Under the pieces are notes generated by a model, which saw only the letters and a program-made list of their open reading frames with translations, was not told the DNA's origin and searched no databases. The position numbers were made by a program, and so were the translations under genes. From DASPWV01 sp046727855 (GTDB lineage Bacteria > Acidobacteriota > Vicinamibacteria > Vicinamibacterales > UBA2999), in contig JBKPDL010000196.1 in the NCBI GenBank assembly GCA_046727855.1, forward strand, positions 1 through 20,454: a DNA stretch of 20,454 nucleotides. Direction: 5' to 3'. Positions 15,357 through 20,454 of the stretch are shown here, in pieces. Every line of letters begins with the position of its first letter. Within the stretch, counting starts at the first letter, position 1.

Positions 15357-16685
15357 CTACAGGCCGGACGGGAATGTTTCGGCCAGGTCCGGCTCGATTT
15401 GCGACCAGGTTTCGAGCGGTTCGAGCGCGTGCGTGCGATCGATGTGCAGCACGATATCGAACTGCTTGCACAGCTGCGCCGTGAAGTAGTGGCTGAGACG
15501 CTCGGTGTCGGGCCGGTAGATCACCCCAATGGCGCGCTCCAGACGCGAGGTCGTGAGGGCCGCGCACAGTGGCTCGTTCTCGAAACTCAACATGAAGCGC
15601 TCGAGACCGGCGGTGTGGAGCAGCGCGTCATAGCTCGCCGGCAGCGCCGGCAGCATCTTCACGTTCTGCGGCGGTTCGTCCCAGTCCGAAGCCGCGGTTA
15701 CCGAGCCGGCGAACGTGGTGAACCCGATCAGCCGCACCTCGCGCTGATAGCGCTCGCGCGCGAGTTGACCGAGGTTGATCTCGCCGTGCTGCCCCATCTC
15801 CGTCGCTCGTGCGTCGCCCAGATGCGAGTTGTGCGCCCACACGACGGCGCGCGCCGGCGTTGAGCCTGTGCCGTGGACGTGCCAGAGCAACGCGTCGAGC
15901 ATTTCCATCATGTGCGTATCGCGCAGGTTCCACGACTGCTGGCGTCCGCCAAACATCGCGCGGTAATAACGCTCGGCGTTCTTGACGAGTCGGGCGTTCT
16001 GTTCCGTCATGAAGTGTTCGTCGGCGCCGATGGCGCCGTTGCGACTGACGTATTCCGCAGCTTTCTGCCGCAGGTCGATTAACTGCGCAACGACCTCGTC
16101 CTCGCATGAGCGCGTCAGGCCCAACGATGTTGCGAAGCCATAGCTTTGCGCGTTTTCGCCGAATCCCTCGAGGCAGCGATAGCGCGCCAGCGCCCGTTCA
16201 GCGGCTGCCGGATCCACACTGCGCAGGTATGTCAGCACGGCGTCCATTGAAGTGTGGAGACTATACAGATCGAGACCGTAGAATCCGGCGTGCTCGTGCT
16301 CTGCGCGCGCCGCATTGTGGCCGCGCAGCCATTCGACAAAGCGCACCACTTCGTGGTTGCGCCACATCCAGCGCGGAAACCGCTTGAAGTCGTCGAGCGC
16401 CTCGGCGGCGCTGCGATCTGCACTCGCGCCGCGGGCGTAGCGATTGGCGCGGTACGCGTCCGGCCAGTCGGCCTCGACCGCAACGATGTTGAACCCTTTC
16501 TGCGTAATCAGCGCCCGTGTGAGCTCGGCCCGCACGCGATAGAACTCCTGCGTGCCGTGCGTCGATTCGCCGATCAACACCAGACGTGCGTCGCCGATTC
16601 GATCGACAACGGCACCAAGACCGTCCATCTCCGGCTCGAACCAGAGAGCTGCGCTGCGGATGAGTTTGCTGGCGTAATCGCTCAT
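15357..16685 (-). CDS. Erythromycin esterase family protein
   Basis: A 442-residue protein of the erythromycin esterase (EreA/EreB-like) superfamily. The active-site residues align in number with EreB: Glu40 and His43 in LIGESTHGTQEF, Glu71 in VEADWPD, and His285 and His288 in VVWAHNSHLGDAR. It lacks a signal peptide, so it acts in the cytoplasm. Most chromosomal members are not proven macrolide esterases, and resistance should not be assumed. The start at 16685 (MSDYASKLIRSAALWFEP) overlaps the upstream stop as ATGA; the frame continues upstream to 16811, but that part lies within the phosphoribosyltransferase gene. Pairing or fusion with a phosphoribosyltransferase is a recurring arrangement in other bacteria, which suggests a shared pathway. 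The natural substrate is unknown. Confidence 0.92.
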   Translation of the reverse strand: MSDYASKLIRSAALWFEPEMDGLGAVVDRIGDARLVLIGESTHGTQEFYRVRAELTRALITQKGFNIVAVEADWPDAYRANRYARGASADRSAAEALDDFKRFPRWMWRNHEVVRFVEWLRGHNAARAEHEHAGFYGLDLYSLHTSMDAVLTYLRSVDPAAAERALARYRCLEGFGENAQSYGFATSLGLTRSCEDEVVAQLIDLRQKAAEYVSRNGAIGADEHFMTEQNARLVKNAERYYRAMFGGRQQSWNLRDTHMMEMLDALLWHVHGTGSTPARAVVWAHNSHLGDARATEMGQHGEINLGQLARERYQREVRLIGFTTFAGSVTAASDWDEPPQNVKMLPALPASYDALLHTAGLERFMLSFENEPLCAALTTSRLERAIGVIYRPDTERLSHYFTAQLCKQFDIVLHIDRTHALEPLETWSQIEPDLAETFPSGL

Positions 16686-17359
16686 GGGTGCATTGCCGCA
16701 AGTGCCTGCCGTGCGCGCGCAAGTAACTCGTCGACCTCGGCGTCGGTTGTTGGCGGGAAATTCAGGTACCACTGCCCGACCGCATTGAACCGGGCTGGTT
16801 GACGGGCGCAAATGACTTCGTCGGCAACGGCGCTAAACGCTCGGCAGGCCTCGGCTGCGCCAACGGGAGCCGCCACGATCACTCGCGCGGCCCCAAGCCG
16901 GCGCACGCCTGTCACCGCCGCGCGCATCGTCGATCCGGTCGCGAGACCGTCGTCCACGAGAATGACGGTTTGCCCTCGTAGATCGAGCGGGAACTGGTTA
17001 CGACGGTAAGCTTTCTCGCGCCGTTCGAGCTCGCGCTGCTCGGCCTGCGCAACGACATCGATGCTGCGCTCGGCGATCCCCAACCAGTCGATGACGTCTT
17101 TGTTGAGGACCCGCACGCCGCCGGACGCAATCGCGCCCATCGCCAACTCCGGTTGGCCGGGCACGCCCAGCTTCCGTACGAGAAAGACGTCAAGGCGCAC
17201 ACCAAGAACGGTGGCCACTTCGTAGGCAACGGGGACGCCGCCGCGCGGCAATCCGAGCACGATCGCATCGGTACGATGGGCGTAGTGACGCAGTTGCTGC
17301 GCGAGGATGGCTCCGCCCTCGCGGCGATCGACGAACGGCTGCGTTAGCGCGTCGGGCAT
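16682..17359 (-). CDS. Phosphoribosyltransferase family protein (type I PRT fold)
   Basis: A 225-residue cytoplasmic protein. The PRPP-binding loop VILVDDGLATGST is at 132-144, with LGLPRGGVPVAYEVA (36-49) at the N-terminal side of the Rossmann-like fold. A charged helical insert (about 98-122, AQAEQRELERREKAYRRNQ) is typical of the uncharacterised PRT group found next to erythromycin-esterase or dienelactone-hydrolase genes. The base or substrate accepted is unknown. I chose the ATG at 17359 over the TTG one codon upstream (17362). The stop overlaps the esterase-family start. It is divergent from the SGNH lipoprotein gene across an 86-nt gap that should hold both promoters. Confidence 0.9.
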   Translation of the reverse strand: MPDALTQPFVDRREGGAILAQQLRHYAHRTDAIVLGLPRGGVPVAYEVATVLGVRLDVFLVRKLGVPGQPELAMGAIASGGVRVLNKDVIDWLGIAERSIDVVAQAEQRELERREKAYRRNQFPLDLRGQTVILVDDGLATGSTMRAAVTGVRRLGAARVIVAAPVGAAEACRAFSAVADEVICARQPARFNAVGQWYLNFPPTTDAEVDELLARARQALAAMHP

Positions 17360-17445
17360 CAAGCGACTTCGGGGCCGACCTTATGCAAGCGGGTCGCCAC
17401 AAAAACCAGGCGGCAAGCGTTTTGTGCGGTAGTCCAGGTGGCAGA
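17360..17445. promoter_or_regulatory. Divergent intergenic region between phosphoribosyltransferase and SGNH lipoprotein genes
   Basis: This 86-nt gap must hold the 5' signals of both divergent genes. It has an inverted repeat CACAAAA (17398-17404) / TTTTGTG (17420-17426) with a 15-nt spacer, a possible operator or hairpin. GCAAGCG occurs twice (17385-17391 and 17413-17419). AGGTGG at 17436-17441 is a good ribosome site 4 nt before the ATG at 17446. No clear -35/-10 pair stands out. Confidence 0.4.
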
Positions 17446-18339
17446 ATGGGTGCGATGTTTCTGCGCCGGACGCTGCTCGCTTGCCTTCCTTGGGTATTTG
17501 TCGTCCTCTTCACCGGCTGTAGCAAGGAAAACCGTCCACCAACCGGGCCAACGCCAAACGGCGACACTGTCATCTACAGTGCACTGGGCGCCAGCGATGC
17601 GATCGGGTACGGGAGCACGAATGTCTGTGGGTTGTTCGACGGCGACTGTCCGAACGGGACTGGCTACATATACCTTTTGAAGCGACGCTTGCAAGCGGCC
17701 GGAAAAACCGTCACGCTCTTCAACCGCGGCGTTCCGGGATTCGTCTTGTCGCCTGCTATGCAGGCGCTCGCGCGTCAACTCGGGCGCGACGACGTTCTCG
17801 GCAACTTCATCGACGGCGAAGTTCCTTTCATTGCGAGTGAGTCAACGCACGTGACCGTGTTCACCGGAGGTAACGACGCCAACGCGATCGCACAAGCCGT
17901 CCGCGCCGGGCTGGCCGGAAACGATATTCGTGGATTCATCGATCGCCAAGTGCAGCAATGGGGAACCGATTTCGTTGAGCTGATTCGGCGCATCAGAACC
18001 AGGGCACCCAACGCACGGGTCGTGGCGTACAACGTGGCAAATCTCGCCGCTTTGCCGTACGTCGCGCGCAATTCCACCGAGGAACGCAGCCTCCTGCAGC
18101 GGATCGCCGTGGGACTTGCCGATCGCATCAACGCCGCCGTCTCACAGAACGTGCTGGTCATCGACCTGCTCTGCGACTCGCGGCTGTATAGCGCCGCGAA
18201 TGTGTCGGGCGACGGGTTTCATCCGAGCGATCAGGGGCATCAGTGGATGGCCGACCTCGCGTATCCGGCGCTCCTCAATGGCACCGCCGCACCCCCCGCG
18301 GCCAGTTGCGCCCAGCGAACGCTGCTTCCCGCGTTTTGA
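17446..18339 (+). CDS. SGNH/GDSL hydrolase lipoprotein
   Basis: A 297-residue exported lipoprotein. The signal peptide ends LFTGC, making Cys25 the lipidated residue, followed by a Pro/Thr/Gly linker (CSKENRPPTGPTPNGD). SGNH blocks are visible: Ser50-Asp51 in YSALGASDAIGYG (block I), NRGVPG (93-98, block II Gly), TGGNDAN (140-146, block III Asn143) and DGFHPSDQGH (256-265, block V with Asp256 and His259). It should be an esterase or deacylase anchored in the envelope; the substrate cannot be told. Extra cysteines (61, 68, and two near the C-terminus) could form disulfides. I chose the ATG at 17446 because AGGTGG precedes it; an ATG three codons later and a frame extending to 17383 are alternatives. 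Confidence 0.87.
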   Translation: MGAMFLRRTLLACLPWVFVVLFTGCSKENRPPTGPTPNGDTVIYSALGASDAIGYGSTNVCGLFDGDCPNGTGYIYLLKRRLQAAGKTVTLFNRGVPGFVLSPAMQALARQLGRDDVLGNFIDGEVPFIASESTHVTVFTGGNDANAIAQAVRAGLAGNDIRGFIDRQVQQWGTDFVELIRRIRTRAPNARVVAYNVANLAALPYVARNSTEERSLLQRIAVGLADRINAAVSQNVLVIDLLCDSRLYSAANVSGDGFHPSDQGHQWMADLAYPALLNGTAAPPAASCAQRTLLPAF

Positions 18340-18525
18340 CGCGGTGCACTACGAAGTGTGCATGTTCTGCATGTTGGGGCGTTTACCCTTGCAGAAATTG
18401 GGCTTCTTATCATCCAAATGCATCGAAATCTTGGACGGTGAGCATAAATTCGTACATACTTCAGCTACTCGTAATCTTCCTGAACGCGGACCAACACCTA
18501 CCAATCGAAAGGGGATCACACGCCT
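18340..18525 (+). other. Leader region of the glutamine synthetase gene
   Basis: This 186-nt gap is relatively AT-rich. Just after the lipoprotein stop is an imperfect hairpin (TGCACT ACGA AGTGTGCA, 18345-18362) without a T-run. TGCATGTT occurs twice in direct order (18359-18366 and 18368-18375). A weak sigma70-like pair TTGGAC (18431-18436) and TACATA (18453-18458), 16 nt apart, is possible. AAAGGGGA at 18508-18515 is a clear ribosome site 10 nt before the ATG. No riboswitch fold was recognised. Confidence 0.4.
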
Positions 18526-20454
18526 ATGGGTTCCGCAGCGCTCGGCGATGCCATTAAAAGCATCCACGACTGGGCCATGACCGAAGGCCGTGCCGCGAAA
18601 ACCCCGGCACGGGTCAGCGACATTTTTGGCTCGCTCGTCTTCAACGAGCAGGTGCAGCAGGCGCGGCTGCCGCGAGCCGTTTACAAATCGCTCCGCAGTA
18701 CCGTCGCGCACGGCGAGCCGCTCGACATCTCTACGGCCGACGCGGTGGCCTCTGCGCTCAAGGACTGGGCCATCGAGCAGGGCGCGTCGCATTTCACGCA
18801 CTGGTTTCAGCCGATGACGGGAATCACGGCGGAAAAGCACGATTCGTTCTTCCAGCCGACGAGCGATGGGCGGTCGATGGCGGAGTTCAGCGGCAAGGAG
18901 TTGGTCAAAGGCGAGCCGGATGCCTCGAGTTTCCCCTCCGGCGGCATGCGGAGCACGTTTGAGGCCCGCGGCTACACGGCGTGGGACCCAACGAGTCCGC
19001 CGTGGCTGCTGACCAACGGCAACAGCGTTACGCTCGTCATCCCAACCGCCTTCGTGAGTTGGACGGGTGAGGCGCTCGACAAGAAGACGCCGCTGCTTCG
19101 TTCGATGGAGGCGTTGTCGAACGAAGCGGTGCGCGTGCTCCGGCTGTTTGGATCGGACGCGACCCGGGTCACGGCAACCTGCGGGCCCGAGCAGGAATAC
19201 TTTCTCATCGATCGCAACTTTTATTTCGCGCGGCCGGACCTCATCAACGCGGGACGGACACTCTTTGGCGCACGTCCGCCCAAGGGACAAGAACTGGAGG
19301 ATCAGTACTTCGGTTCGATCCCTGAGCGTGTGCTCGCGTGCATGGCCGACGTCGAGTCAGAGCTGTACAAGGTCGGCGTCCCAGTGAAGACGCGCCACAA
19401 CGAAGTGGCACCCAGTCAGTACGAGATCGCGCCGATCTTCGAAAGCGCAAACGTCGCCACCGATCATCAGATGATGACGATGGAGATGATGAAGCGGATC
19501 GCGCCGAAATACGGGCTCGCGTGTCTGTTGCACGAGAAGCCGTTTGCCGGCGTAAACGGATCGGGCAAACACCTCAATTGGAGCATCGGCGACAACAGGG
19601 GGAACAATCTGCTCAATCCCGGCGACACACCGCACGCCAACATGCAGTTTCTGTTTTTCTGCATGGCGGTGATGCGGGCCGTCGACAAGTGGCAGGGTCT
19701 GCTGCGCATGAGCATTGCGAGCGCCGGCAACGATCATCGGCTCGGTGCCAACGAAGCGCCGCCCGCAATCCTCTCGATGTTTCTCGGCGCCATGCTCACC
19801 GACATCTTCGAGCAGCTCGAATCAGGCCGTGCGAAAACGTCAAAGGCCGGCGGCGTGCTCGATATCGGCGTGTCGGTGCTGCCCAAGCTGCCGCGCGACG
19901 CCGGCGATCGCAACCGCACTTCGCCGTTCGCTTTTACCGGCAACAAGTTCGAGTTCCGCGCCGTGTCGTCGGGGCAAAACATCGCCTTCCCGGCCACGTG
20001 CCTCAATCTTGCCGTTGCCGAATCGCTCGACACCATGGCCACCGAGCTCGAAGGCCGAATGCAGAAGGGCGAGTCGCTCCACGATGCGGTGGGATCGATG
20101 CTGCGCAAGATGATCAAGGAGCACAAGCGGATCATCTTCAACGGCAACAACTACTCAATGGACTGGCAGAAGGACGCCACCAAACGCGGATTGCTCAATC
20201 TAAAGAACACCGTGGACGCGTTGCCTGAGCTGGTGAGGCCGGAAGTCGTGAAGACCTTCGAGAAATTCAAGGTCCTCAACGAGCGCGAGCTGCACGCGCG
20301 CTACGAAGTGAACCTCGAAACCTACTGCAAGACCATCAACGTGGAAGCACAGTTGATGGTCCTGATGGCTAACCGCTACATCCTGCCCGCCCCCCTCGAG
20401 TACCAGAAACGCGTGGGCGAAAGTGTCGCCGCAGCGAAAGCCGGTGTATCGACG
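18526..20454 (+). CDS. glnN: Glutamine synthetase type III (3' end cut by window edge)
   Basis: A cytoplasmic enzyme forming glutamine from glutamate, ammonia and ATP. 643 codons are present without a stop; GSIII proteins are about 700-730 residues, so the last tenth is missing. The N-terminal GSIII-specific part includes FGSLVFNEQVQQARLP (34-49) and SHFTHWFQPMTGITAEKHDSF. Catalytic segments follow: TCGPEQEYFLID (218-229), RHNEVAPSQYEIAPIFE (290-306), HEKPFAGVNGSGKHLNWS (336-353), then NRTSPFAFTGNKFEFRAVSS. It is far longer than GSI or GSII and lacks their adenylylation-site layout. The ATG at 18526 follows AAAGGGGA at 10 nt. It is transcribed away from the rest of the window; no nitrogen regulator gene is nearby. 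Confidence 0.97.
   Translation, partial: MGSAALGDAIKSIHDWAMTEGRAAKTPARVSDIFGSLVFNEQVQQARLPRAVYKSLRSTVAHGEPLDISTADAVASALKDWAIEQGASHFTHWFQPMTGITAEKHDSFFQPTSDGRSMAEFSGKELVKGEPDASSFPSGGMRSTFEARGYTAWDPTSPPWLLTNGNSVTLVIPTAFVSWTGEALDKKTPLLRSMEALSNEAVRVLRLFGSDATRVTATCGPEQEYFLIDRNFYFARPDLINAGRTLFGARPPKGQELEDQYFGSIPERVLACMADVESELYKVGVPVKTRHNEVAPSQYEIAPIFESANVATDHQMMTMEMMKRIAPKYGLACLLHEKPFAGVNGSGKHLNWSIGDNRGNNLLNPGDTPHANMQFLFFCMAVMRAVDKWQGLLRMSIASAGNDHRLGANEAPPAILSMFLGAMLTDIFEQLESGRAKTSKAGGVLDIGVSVLPKLPRDAGDRNRTSPFAFTGNKFEFRAVSSGQNIAFPATCLNLAVAESLDTMATELEGRMQKGESLHDAVGSMLRKMIKEHKRIIFNGNNYSMDWQKDATKRGLLNLKNTVDALPELVRPEVVKTFEKFKVLNERELHARYEVNLETYCKTINVEAQLMVLMANRYILPAPLEYQKRVGESVAAAKAGVST

Noticed and set aside
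15357..16685. Macrolide resistance gene
   Set aside because: Family membership and active-site residues alone do not show macrolide hydrolysis; chromosomal context and PRT pairing point to another role.
18374..18400. Possible sigma54 promoter (TTGGGG ... TTGCAG) upstream of glutamine synthetase
   Set aside because: The spacing between the GG and GC elements is one base off the strict requirement, and the -24 box departs from TGGCAC.

Overview
The window is GC-rich DNA with dense, mostly overlapping genes, and it looks like a chromosomal segment of a diderm bacterium. Lipid A genes (lpxD, lpxB), a C-terminal-Phe outer-membrane barrel protein, paired M16 peptidases, a matrixin-type protease, a type III glutamine synthetase and GC-rich minisatellites together suggest an Acidobacteriota genome, perhaps Vicinamibacteria-like. 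That placement is inference from gene content; no rRNA or other marker is present. I see no phage, plasmid, CRISPR, tRNA or insertion sequence.

Layout: everything from 1 to 17359 is read on the minus strand. (a) 1-2609 is an aconitase lacking only its C-terminal end. Its upstream gap (2610-2734) holds a 12-bp palindrome and a block of 13-nt tandem repeats. (b) 10800 down to 2735 is a seven-gene, probably single operon: lpxD, an M16 peptidase with an intact zinc site, an M16 homologue without the zinc site but with the R/Y pair and a LolA-like tail, lpxB, a small secreted protein, a matrixin-like secreted metalloprotease, and a beta-barrel protein. Most junctions are 4-base stop/start overlaps or 1-14-nt gaps. 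(c) 15223 down to 10926 is a four-gene cluster: long-chain acyl-CoA ligase, YdjM-type membrane protein, an exported S1/P1-nuclease or phospholipase C-like enzyme, and a homologue of the mitochondrial K+/H+-exchange-related family. (d) 15224-15356 is a gap with heptad repeats and a near-perfect 34-bp inverted repeat built from two palindromes (REP/terminator-like). (e) 17359 down to 15357 is a coupled pair: phosphoribosyltransferase and erythromycin-esterase-family protein. (f) On the plus strand, divergent from (e), lie an SGNH-hydrolase lipoprotein (17446-18339) and a type III glutamine synthetase (18526 to the right edge, incomplete).

How the parts work together: operon (b) is the most interesting region. 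It joins two lipid A enzymes to a predicted periplasmic M16 pair in which each partner carries the half of the active site missing in the other, and then to a secreted protease and outer-membrane barrel module. This suggests an envelope biogenesis or quality-control unit. Cluster (c) could form a phospholipid or fatty-acid turnover set, but that is only inference from neighbours. Aconitase and glutamine synthetase are core metabolism. No gap exceeds 300 bases.
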